From Anniella stebbinsi (Eukaryota; Chordata; Lepidosauria; Squamata; Anniellidae), in assembly GCA_029215795.1 (NCBI GenBank), contig JARDYH010000005.1:15346001-15410000 (forward strand): a DNA stretch of 64,000 nt. The letters are read 5' to 3'. This document shows, piece by piece, positions 33,701-45,700 of the stretch. The first letter of the stretch is position 1. Every line of letters begins with the position of its first letter. Position numbers and translations under genes: made by a program. A model generated the notes under the pieces. It searched no databases, was not told the DNA's origin, and saw nothing but the letters and a program-made list of their open reading frames with translations.

Positions 33701-36700
33701 ACATAGAACCCCCTCTTCACACCCACTTTAGGGTGCCATGTTCTCCTTCCTGTTCCTGAATTTGCCATCGATCTGCTGTTCAGTGGGCAGGAAAAGAAGG
33801 CAAGGCAAAGGGGAGAGAACTAGCAAGGCTAGAGACTGGGAGTGGAGAGAGCGAGAGTGGCAAGGGAAGAAGGTTTGTGTGGACTGAAGAAGGTTGGGTG
33901 GCCCAGGAAGCATCTCTTTCCATTTTCCCCTCCCTCCTATTCTCTATCATCCCTATTTCTCTTCCCCAACCCCACACCTCTTTGACTAGCCAGGTCGCCA
34001 AGGTAGCCATTATGTGACTAGCCACATCTTCCATGGGAACCATTTTCTGACGCTGCCCAGAGCAGTTTCTCAAATTCCCAGAAGTGCCCATGGATCAAAA
34101 AAGGTTGGGGACTCCTGCCCTAAAACATATCCAACATTCTTTTGTGGCTCTTTGTTGCTAGGGAACATTGATAGTTATAAGAACATAAGAAGAGCCATGC
34201 TGGATCAGACCAAGGGTCCATTTAGTCCAGCACTCTGTTCACACAGTGGCCAACCAGCTATCGACCAGGAACCCACAAGCAGGACACGAGTGCAACAGCA
34301 CCTTCCCACCCATGTTCCCCAGCAGCTGGTGTATATAGGCTTACTGCCTCGGATATTGGAGGTAGCACATAGCCATCAGAACTAGTAGCCATTGATAGCC
34401 TTCATCACCAGGAATTTATCCAACTCCCTTTTAAAGTCATCCAAATTGGTGGCCGTCACCACATTTTATGGTACTGAAAGTTTAATATGCGCTGTGTGAA
34501 GAAGTACTTCCTTTTATCTGTCCTGAATCTCCCACCACTGAGCTTCATCACCCCGGGTTCTAGTATGGGAGAGGAATGGGCAACTCAGCTGTCTTGCATG
34601 AAGCTTGTCTGCATTCCTTATCTTAATGAACACCCCCAACCACAGTAAGCTTCCAAGGAACTCCAGTGTTCTTTGGAATACACTTTCAGTGTGACTGCTC
34701 TAGTGCAATATTTGTAAACACCACACAGTTAGCAGGGTGAATTGGTTTAAATCATTAAAAAAAGGTGGAGTGAAGAGTAGCTTGAATCTGCAATTTTATA
34801 TCAAGTTTTTCATTTTGTGATTCTTCATATCTGCATTTTTGTTCAGGAAATGCTAATTGATAACAAAACATAGTTTTGCCACAAAATGGTCTTTATGTAA
34901 CCCAACATGTCATCCAGACACTTTAGTGTTGTAGCCCACATGCCATTTTGTATTATGGAATTATATGTTTGGGAACAAGAGGAACAATTGTAAAACTAAC
35001 TAATGTCTTTCTGTCCATATGCAAAGAGACTCGGTGAGATTGCTCTGGCAGAAAGTTAAGTGCTCAGAACCGTTCAGAAACTAGGGTTGGTAGTTACTAA
35101 CAGACCGGTTTTCCCCTGAGATGGAAAGTCTGTTAGTGTGTCATGCAGTTTGGTTGGCAAAGTCCTAAATTTGTGAAAATGGAACATACTGCAAAGCTTG
35201 AGTTGTTTGAGAACATGAACTACTGCAATGTGGTGTATGTTGGCCTGTCTTTAAAGATGGCTCGGAAACTTCAGTTGGCCCAGAATATGGCAGCTCAGCT
35301 GGTAACCCATCCTAGTTGTGCGAAACCTATCAAGTAACTTTTTAGACAAGCTTTTGATTTGAATGAAATTTGGGGATTATTTGTTTTAATACTATCCTTG
35401 TTTCCCCCTTTTTTAACAGATGATTTTTAAATTTGTATTAATTGATATACTACTTTGAGCACTGAGATTGAAACATGGGTTATACATTTTCACCTGAAAT
35501 AGGAAAAAAGGAGTATATGACCACCCATGTGGGCTCAGTGGATGATCTTAGTGAGTTATAGGGTGACATCTGCATGATCCCTGCTCCAAAGTCTTGTAGT
35601 CTAGTCCTAAACATGTTTACTTTGAAGTAAGTCCCATTGAGTTCAATGGGACTTAATCCTGGGCAAGTGTACTTAAAATTGCAACTGAGTCACAATAGTA
35701 ACACTTCATCACAGGAGTCAATTATTTATTTCTGTAGCTTTTTTGCATAGGAAAAACAGGCGTTACCTGTATTTGACAGAGGGTTGTGGATTCAATTCAA
35801 GGAGATTGTAAATGTAGGCATAGTGTTTGTTTTTAGATTTTAATTTTAAATCAGGCCATTTTTAAAAAGTAACACTTACAATTAAAAATGGTTTTGAGTT
35901 TTTTAAACTATTTTGATATTGCAATATTCAATTTTGTTCCTTTAAAAAATGATTTTTATCCATCCTGAGAATCTGTAGCTAATTTTTTAAGTGTGTGAAG
36001 TGGAGGGGGAGACAGAGTTGTCTTGGTGTGTTTAAAGCTGCCAGCGATTAACATTGCCTATAGTATTGACTATAATTGCATCTGACTTTGCTGAAGTGAA
36101 AAAGTACTTGGATTTCTTTTACCTGTGTAGAGTTCCACATCACACACATGTTAGCTCTGTCCGTGCTGTCCGAAGAGATGGCTCACAGAATTGGTTTTCT
36201 CCCCAAGAAATTCATCTAGCTATATCAGTTTGATAGCGCGCTGCTCATTCTTCCTTGTGACCTCTGCCTGGGGGGTATGATCTTGCAGGGTAATGTTCAC
36301 AGGAAGACTGATTGAAACTGATGAGGGCTATATTATTCTGTCATAGCCATGTTCCTCTTGCATCTGCAGTGACATCACAAGGTAGTTATAGAGCATTGTT
36401 CCTGTATTGCTTGGCGCAGTCTTGGGAGGTCCTTGCCCTTGGCTTTGTTGGAGGTGTGAGGTTGAAAAGAAATGCAGTCATATGATGTTGAGGGAGGGTG
36501 GGAGTGGGTTAAAGTGTAAGATAGGCTGATACAAAAATAGCATAGCGGGAAAGGGTGGGCCATAGATAATTTTTCTTAGGAAGAAGTTGACCACTTTAGG
36601 GCCTGCTCTGCCTCACGACTATAATCTTTGTCTTCTCTTTATCTTGGCAGGACGTGTCTATTATTTCAACCACATCACAAATGCCAGCCAGTGGGAGCGC

Positions 36701-39700
36701 CCCACTGGGAACAGCAAAAATGGACAAGGGGAGCCGACCAAAGTGCGATGTGCTCATCTCTTGGTGAAGCATAATCAGTCTAGGAGACCCGCATCATGGA
36801 GGGAGGATAAGATCACCCGGAGCAAGGAGGAGGCCCTGGAACTAATTAATGGCAAGTAAAAGCAAAGGAAAGTGGGAGCTTAATGCACCGAAGCCCTCCT
36901 TTCGACAGCAGTCTAGTACTCCTTGCGGTGGTTTCCTTTCATATTTCGGGTGGAGCATAGCATCTTGTTGCTTTACTCTTCAACCCTCTTGAGCTGGGTG
37001 TTTCAGTTGCGCATTGGAGCCATCTGTTTTTCTAACAATTATGTGCATGCAATATCATACAGCTTCCATTGTGTAGCAGAGAACTTGGATTCCTAATTGT
37101 CTTACGTCTCGTCACTTTAATGTTTCAAGCCCTTTGGATTGTGGGTATATATTTGGATATGTGCAATCCATGTGAAAGGCTGCCCTTTTCAATCCCTCCA
37201 TAGCCTTCTGTCCCGACTTCATTGTCTGTCACCCATTCATGCCTACGCATGCCACTTGGTTACCTCATCCATCACCCCTTGCCTAGCATTTCAAAACCGG
37301 CAAAATGTCTGCAGCATTTTGAGTGACATTATGCAAAATGAGTGCATTTGCATAATACCAGGGCTAGGAGCACCAGATGTAGATAACGTTTCGTCTGAAG
37401 CATGAACAGTAGTACTCTTAGAGATGGCACCAGTCAGGTTTCTAGGTAAATATTTATCTAGGGTTTCAAGACCAATTTCATACAAGTACCAGATGAGGTG
37501 ATAAAACCTGCTCCTGAACTGCAGCATTTCATACTCCAGATGGGGAAGATTTCAATAGCTGAATGCTCTTGTACCCTCCAAATGGAAAAAAAACACACAC
37601 ATATACAATTACTTGGCACATAAAATGAGCATAATTAGCATTTGAGGATGGGGGGAAAGCTTAGGTGAGAACTCTTTTTCCTGGCATCTATAGTGGCACT
37701 ATCCTGGAGTAGTTGACCGTCTGATCTGCTGTTTGCATGCTCTCTTCCTAAAGTTATGATAATTTCAAATGCTAAAGCAGCAAAGGCTAGTGAAGGAGCC
37801 TCCACTTTGGAGAGAAGAGGAACAGACAATATGTTGGAAAATGCTGCCCAGCGCATCCTGTTTGAGCCTCCTCCCCTCCCCCCCCCCAATATTTGAAACT
37901 TCACTCATATCGGATAGCTTCACTCCCTCTAGTGCTGTAGTCAGAATATTGCAGTGTGTGTGGAATTTGCTAAAAACGGGCAGAGCTAAATCAAACATCT
38001 GCAAACCTCCCAAGGTTGGTTGGAGCAGGAGAAACAGTGTTGTTGAGAATGCCAGACTTAATTTTAGATCTCAATTCAGAAGGGAACCCTGCCTTATTGG
38101 TATTGTGAATGATCTTGGGGTTGAGGATTTGAGAGTGGACTCTCCTGTAGCTCAGCTGCTTGGGTAAAAAGTCTGAAATCGCTGTCGAATGATTTGTGGC
38201 TGAACTATCAGTTGCCACAAATTTTAGCTCGTTTTTGTCATTCCGCTCTTTAGCACGTTATTTTGTAAAACCACCCGAGGGGGGGGGTTGTGTTTTCTTT
38301 GTAAAAATGTGTACTTTTATACTGAAAATAAAATTTGAATTTGGAGCCAAAACCAATGTTCTTTAACACCTTTTCCTTTATATTGAATATTTATTTTGCT
38401 GGTGGGAAGCAAGGGGGCAACATAACCGTGGGTCGTTACATGGGAGAATAAGATACTGCAGGCCTTGTGTTACCTTCCACTTGAAGTCTGGTGCATGCTG
38501 CTTAAACATTTTTGGCTTCTGCAAACATCTGGTTAAGCTGTTTTAAAAATACTAAAAATGTTCTACTGGAAACACCAGACTTCTGTTTTTTGTACTTGAC
38601 AGTAGTCAAGTTTATACCCTGATAGAGTTGGAAAAATCCAAGGACTCAGTCTGGGCAAATAGGAAATAACATTAGTGCTTTGGAATCCAATGTCTGCCCT
38701 CTGATCTCCATGTTTTCTAGCATCTGTTCATTGCAGAGGGACAGGATATTGATGCCCGTTTAGATATTTTGCATTGTTTGACATTGGAAGAGGTGAACAG
38801 AAACTGCAGTAGGCTTTTGGGGAAGTGAAAAGTTGTATCTAAACTTGGACCCTTAGATTGCTCAGTCGCTCTTACTTCTCTCTTTGAATTGCAGTGGTGG
38901 CAACATCAGTACTGTTCTTTGCAAGGCAGAGGGGTTGGGGTGTTTAATTCCAGACCTGTTCCAGTAGGTTCTCTTGCAGTAGCAACACCGTGTGTTTGTG
39001 GTCCCAGGACACATTCTGTGGCTTTTGTCCAAGACAGCACATTGCCCAGAGATAGGACCTTCTACATGTTTTCCGATCCAAGTTACAATGGTGTGGGTCA
39101 GGAGAACTGGCTGGGCTGGTTAGAAGAGTATGTCTCGCACAGAATGCCTCGGTCTTCAGTGCTGTTGTCGGATGTTGGGAAGTTTTCTCACTTTGGACTT
39201 TGAACTTCTGGGTCAACTAAAGAATGAGGCTGCTTTCCTTTGGAGCTCTCTTTCCTGTTGCTCATCTGGTGGCAGATGGAATTCACCCCATCTCATGTGA
39301 TTTCAGGCTGCATCTCCTTTCCATCTCCCCCAGTATGGACCATCAATGTCATCTCTTTGTGATTGGGATGATGGCACTGCCCCTTCAACACCAGGCTTCA
39401 CTTAGAATAGGCCTTGTCTGTTTGCCTTCAGAAGCTTTTTTAAGTTTATTCCATTGGAATCTGTGAAAATGGGTGGCTTCCTTGGCATCTTGCCCTTAAA
39501 AACATTTTTTAAATGAAGCTATCCTGTTCTGTTAGTCATCCTTACAATTCAGAGAGCTTTGGCTATTGGGTGGTATAGAAATATAATAAATAAATAAAGA
39601 GTGCAGATGTTTGGGATCTGGCATAGAGTTCAGAGTTCAGAGTGAGCAGAGCTGCCTTCTTCTACGTTTCATTGCAATTCTCATCCCATATATGCACAAT

Positions 39701-42700
39701 TCTAATCATTTAGCTATACCTCTCGTGACCTCTCATCTCACTAAAAAAGCACCCAAATTCTTCAGAAATTCAAACCCTGAGTCTACAAGGTATATACATC
39801 TGCTTTGGGGAGTGGGTGGAAAGCCCACACAGTCTTCAAAGCATTGAAAAGGGCATCTTGTGGCTTTGAATTGCAAAGTGCTATGGGGGCAAGTTGTTGT
39901 TTGCAGAGGGAATAATGGGACTATGGAGAGTTGCTGCATCTCACGTTGGCATGTGATGTGGTTTCTGGTGGAAGTTGTTCTTGATTGGTAGTCATGGCTT
40001 CTGGCATTTCTGTTACATGTGCATGGGAGGAGCCTGATGACAGTGTGTTTGGGTTAGTAGCTTAAGTGGCACAATCCATTGCCATGTTATCAGCTGCTGA
40101 GCCACCTGTCCCATACCGACCAGCAAGAGCACCAGGTGTAACCCTGCTTATTTAGACAAAATCCAGCCAAAGAAAGCAGCACATTCATTGTCCTGCTGAT
40201 CTCAGTGGTAGAGAGTTAAGCATGTGCCTAATTTTCCCATTGAAATCAAGTGATGCATTTTCGATGGGTTATGCCCCCCCTCTTTTTTTTGTGTGTGTGT
40301 GGGGGGGAATGCAGGATCTGCTCATGAGAGCTTGAATGTATTCAGTTTGGTGTGTCTGTGATTAAAAGCATGTATATACTTCTGATTCTGTATATAATTT
40401 TTTAATGCTTTCTTGTCCTTAAAAATAAAGCCACTTCCTTAAAAAAAGAAAAAAAAAGATAGATAGATAGATGCATACCTGTCATCCAGTAAGATATTGC
40501 AGATATTATTTCCACAAAATCAGCTTTCCAGGTCACTAGTGGCGTCTTGTTCTTGTGCTGGGCTTCAGAAACTCAATTCCATGGGTAAAATTTCTGGAGG
40601 CCATGGCAAAAATACACTAAGCTGTTAGCATGGCTTCTTTTTCTAGGGAATAGTGGCTTTAGCTCCCTCACAGTATGACCTTTCCCAAGTTTTGGTGGGT
40701 GAGGGGGCCGATGGATTTGGACAGGGAAGAGAAGCCTCAGTTTCAGCTGTCTTCAATCTGCACTGTGCATATGCTCTATGTGTTCTTGGAGTCCTTGGCA
40801 TCCACCGCAGTGCCAAGTATGTGGGGCAGAAAATTTCCCAGTGCTCTTTTTTTTCCTGCGGAAAATTTTCCGTTTCAGAAGTTCATTAGTAACAATGAGT
40901 GGATGCCAGTTGCATAAGCAATTTTAGACAAAGTTTGCTGTTTTAAAGTTATAATTAATGATTTTCAGGTGATTATCCCTAGCAAATATGTGAGAGAATA
41001 CATATATGGAACTATGTGACAGCGGCAGTGAAAGTGCCCCAACAAGTGGAAGAGAGTTGAACTGTGTTGAAATAGATGAGTGGCTGTTGGCATATCATGC
41101 ACAATTCTTTGGGTTGCTGAAATTAATCACTTTAGCCCTCCCCAACCTAGTGCTCTCCAAATGTGTTGGACTGTAATTCCCAGCATCCCCGGTCACCATG
41201 TTGATTGACAGATGCTGGGAGATGTAATCCAAAATATCTAGAGGGTACCAGATTGGGGAATGCTGAGTTCAGTGTGTCAACGGTTTTCAGTACCTTTGTT
41301 TTTCTTTTTACATTTAAACAATGTAAAGGAACTATATGCAATTGCCTTTAAATTTTTTACAAGTATTCCAATAAAAATGTCGATGTAATACAACATTTAA
41401 ATCACACGAAGCATGCTTTAATTTCCCCCATTGAATATTTCAGATCAAATACTTGTGTATTGGGACAATTTTTTTAAAACATGGGATACTTCTTTAGCTT
41501 TGTTTTTTTATTTTATGTTTATTTACTAAACATGCTACATTAAACCACTCCATCGTGTTTTTCCAATCCATACTGAAATTTTTGTGATGCAAATGATCCG
41601 ATGCAAATGAGTCTAATTTGCACTGAAAAATTTTCCAGTTCACAATTATTCAGAAAACTCGTATCATTGAGCAGTGCAGAGTTCTCAACAACCAGAAAAT
41701 GGAGGCTTGGTAGCCATGAATTCAGGGTGTTCCTATTATGGCCTGGCTTTCCTCTTGTGTACAAATCTGTGAGAGCCGAAATGCAGTTGTTCAGAGGGGG
41801 AAGATTGTTGCATACAACTTTCCTTTCATTCTGCAACCAAATATAGGGTTGACTTCTAATTGTTTTGAAGCTATAGATATTGGTGGAGTAAAACCAGATT
41901 ACAAGTGGGAAGCTGTTTGGAACAGATCTCTTTGTCTGAGAAAAGCAGTACATTTTCCTGCATTAATCTGACATCCAGTAGCTACAAAAACAATGGGTTG
42001 GCTAATATCTCAAGTCGTTTATCCTACAAAGCTTTACTTTTCTTTCTTAATTGAGATTACCTCATGTGTCTGCAGTTATTGCTGTGCCATTAAAACTGCT
42101 CTCTTACCTATTATTGGGTAAGACATTTAAAATAAAAATCTGTTTGGTTTTAGGAATCACAGCCCTGGGCACAATCAGAGATCCATATTCTTGCTCCATC
42201 TGCATGGAACACCTGTGTTCTACCATTGGCCTATGGTTCTTCTGTTTAATAAATAGTTGTTTACATGATAGATCAGCCTTCCCCAACCAAGTGCCTTATA
42301 GACGTTTTGGTCTACAACTCCCAACGTTCCTGACCACAGGTCATGCTGATTGGGGCTGATGGACATTGAAGTCCCAAACTATCTGGAGGTATTAGATTGG
42401 GGAAAGTTGCTAAAGATAATCTGTCTTCTTGTCTGATGAAAGGACATCAATTCCCCCCCCCCCCCCCCCCCAGTTGAGAGTAAAAATATCTTAATATGTT
42501 GGTAGAACCGTTGACAAATAGGGGAATTCCACTTGACTTGTATTTAACTAATAATTTAAAAAGCATTTGGAGATGGATACCTTTTGCTCATAGACCCACA
42601 CCAGGAAAATAAGATGGGCCAAAATGCTGCATTTCATGTATGTATCAATTCCTTGTCATTCACACACTTTCTACAAATGCAGCAGATGCCTTTCTGCAGT

Positions 42701-45700
42701 TAGATGCATTGTGCATTGCTGTTCTGAAATTGGAATGTGGAAAAACTGGACTCTTCTCTTGGGGCAGGGGCAATCTTGATGCGTGTTCTTAGATCATGAG
42801 AGTGGAAAATTTTACTTTGGTGTTTCTGACATTCACTCCCCCACCCCCACTGAGTAGGCTGCATTTTGTGGGTTAGTGGAGATGGTGACTGCATGTATGT
42901 TGTTTAGACTTCCTGCTCATGAAAAAACTTGCATGTTCAGAAGGTCAATTAATTCAAAATAACTGAATTTTGTAAATTATGGGGAGGGGTATCCAAAAGA
43001 ATGATGAAGGGGGAGGGGGGCAGAAAAAAGGCACAATTCATTCAAAATTAAGTCAAGCTTAACCACTTGGAGGTAATGGCTTTCCATTGGTAGACTTTTT
43101 AAAAAATGTGCGCAGCCTTCTCACACATGGCTCTGACACCTACTCTCTGATATTGTGCTATTTTTGCATGTTTGGGTTAGCCCTGCGATTGGCAAAGGAC
43201 AGCTTGTCATTACAATTTAATTTGCATTGGATGTTACCAAAACGTTACAAGCCAAAGATGCAATCATATTCAACTAGCACAGCTGCTTGTAACTAGGGTA
43301 GATAAACATTGATGACAAAATGTAGACTTAAAATATTTTTTAAATCAAATTTTGTCATCAAAATTCAGTGAGAACTTATTAAACACAGCCTGCTTTAAAA
43401 TTAATCTGATTTTAATACATACATTTTAAAGCCTCCACATCACTTCTAATTGGATCTGTTATCATCTGTCAAACACATTGCATCAGAGATTTATATAGAC
43501 AGACAGACAGATATCGATACACACAAACATATATACATACATACAAACCTTTGAAGGCTGGGTTGGGTATCTGACTTGTGAGATCAAGCACTATATAATT
43601 CAGGTGTTGTGGGTTATCTATCAGACCCCAGGTTAGGATCCAGGGGATGTCATTTACTTGGTAATGCCATAGCCGCACTTAGAAGAAGCTTTCATGAACA
43701 GTAATGATGGATCAGACTAAAGGCCCATCTGCTGCATTCTGTTCCCACAGTAGCCAATCAGCTACCTGTTGAAAGCCCATAAATAGGTAATGAGTGCAAC
43801 ACTGCCCTCCCTGTGGGATTTTATAGGTAGGGTTGAATGCACAGTCTGTGCTAAGAAGAACTGAAGCTGTGCATCTGAATTCTGCGAAAAGAAAAGCTGA
43901 ATTCTGCAATCTGCCTGAATTATGAAAATTAAACAACTTGTATGATCTCCTCTCCATAGACATGCGAAGGAGCTAGACAAGGCACTGAATCATAGCATGC
44001 AAGCAGCCCTGTTTATAGATTGGGCTGCGAGCTTCTAAACTTAATACTTTATTTGATATGTTAAAACATTTCTTCTGACGTCTACAGTTTATTTGAGTAA
44101 AAATGCCTACCCTCAGATTCTTTCCCAGATAGGTGTTTTTGCAGCATATGCAGGAGATAAAAGTGCCTTTATCTCTTGCCATGTGAGCATACTTTTATCA
44201 TACACTCAGTTAATTTGTAGCTTAGCAGTATTTTCAAAGATTGTGTTTCTGGGAGGGGAAATGACTCTGCCCGTGGTGTAGTCAGTGTTGTAGTCAATAC
44301 CAAGTTAGATGGACCAGTGGTGAGCACTGTATAAGGCAACTTCCTAGGTTTCCATCTCCAAAGTGCAGGTTTGTCTAGTATAGCAGTATGTATGGGGATA
44401 GGTTGGGTTTAGAAATTGATATGGTATAGGATACACACCTGTAGCATAACAGAAAGATAACCCTTGCTGGTGCATCCTTCTTAGATTTCATCTTCCATTT
44501 TTAAATAGCATGGCCCTTGTAGGTGCAAAACCAGCGTGGTTCTCTTTCAAGGCTCTCAGCACCCAGTAGAATGAGGCCTCCAAGCACTCACGTTTTGGGT
44601 CCAAGGTGGGGACCAGCTAGGGGTAAGTAGGGTAGTTCAGGGTTGCCATGGTATTGAGGGGATATGGTCAATGCTTGTGTTACAGATAAGAAGTCTGTAT
44701 GACCAAGTCTAAAGTTGGGTCCAAGGAGATAAAGAAGAAGAGTCCCTCACTCTTCATTGCTCATAAACACATCATAGTTGGAGAAGCATGCAAAAGGACA
44801 CTATAATCTACCAACTAGAGAAATGTCTTGCTTAATTGAAAATCTCCCACAGTTTTAATAGGGAAAATGTTATGGCCAATCAGTGCCTTGCAAGTCACAG
44901 TGACAGCAAGAGGTGGGACTTGTGAAAAGATGAGTTTCTCATCTTCCATGTTAATGGAGTCTAATTTAAATTCAATACTCTTAAATTTTGATCTATTACT
45001 GAGTCCAGGAAAAACAATACCTGTCATTTCTTCATAACAGTTTAGCTAACAAGCATGGTGATTCCAAGAAACACTTGAAATGGTGCTGAAGGGGAAATGG
45101 TAGCAAACTGGGATGAAAAGCGAGACCATATCCCAAGATGCTAATATTTCTAGATTCACATTGGGAGCCCAATGTGTTTCAGCCCCAAAGACCACATTAA
45201 AAAGCTCTTTACAAAAGACAAAACATGATGACGTTTGTTTGGAGCAACCAAAAACCATAGCTAATAATAATAATAATCCCAATGAAACATATAGCATGTA
45301 GAGAGCCATTGTGGGGTAGTAGTTAGGGTGTTGGACTGGGACTCGGGAGATCTGGATTCTAGTCTACTCAGCCATGTAGCTCACTGGGTGACATTGGGCC
45401 AGTCACTGACTCTCAGCCTAACTTACCTCATAGAGTTGGTATGTGGATAAAATGGAGAGGAGGAGGGTTAAGTAAACCACTTTGTGCTCTTCACAAGAGG
45501 AAAAAAGGCGGGATATAAATGTAATAATAAATAATGAATTTAAAAAATCCCAGAAAGTGTTTGAAACATAACACAGTTCTCCTGATTGACTTGTTCAACT
45601 GCACCAAACTGTCCAATAAAATGTGTTCTTTCTCCATAAAATCACCCATTTAAAAAAGAAAAGAAAAAGAACTAGAATTATATGATATATTGGCCAGGAG

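Larger units (their letters stand above)
24434..36650 (+). other. PIN1: PIN1 intron 1
   Basis: About 12.2 kb. Recognised contents: MITEs at 25128-25391 (split), 25478-25606 and 25895-25985; a SINE with nested MITE (26636-26985); a TA-flanked element (27049-27648); a GT microsatellite (29078-29102); a hAT MITE (33689-34117); a CR1/L3-like repeat (34172-34600); an L2 fragment (35200-35345); and a MITE fragment (35600-35690). The block 28700-33400 has several antisense open frames that may be a decayed retroelement but match nothing I can name. Positions 27660-28700 and 35700-36600 show nothing recognisable. Confidence 0.75.

Noticed and set aside
36852..36859. PIN1 ending at the TAA just after exon 2 as a real short isoform
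   Set aside because: It would need intron retention and would remove the catalytic Cys. The in-phase exon 3 makes splicing the better reading, though retention cannot be excluded from sequence.
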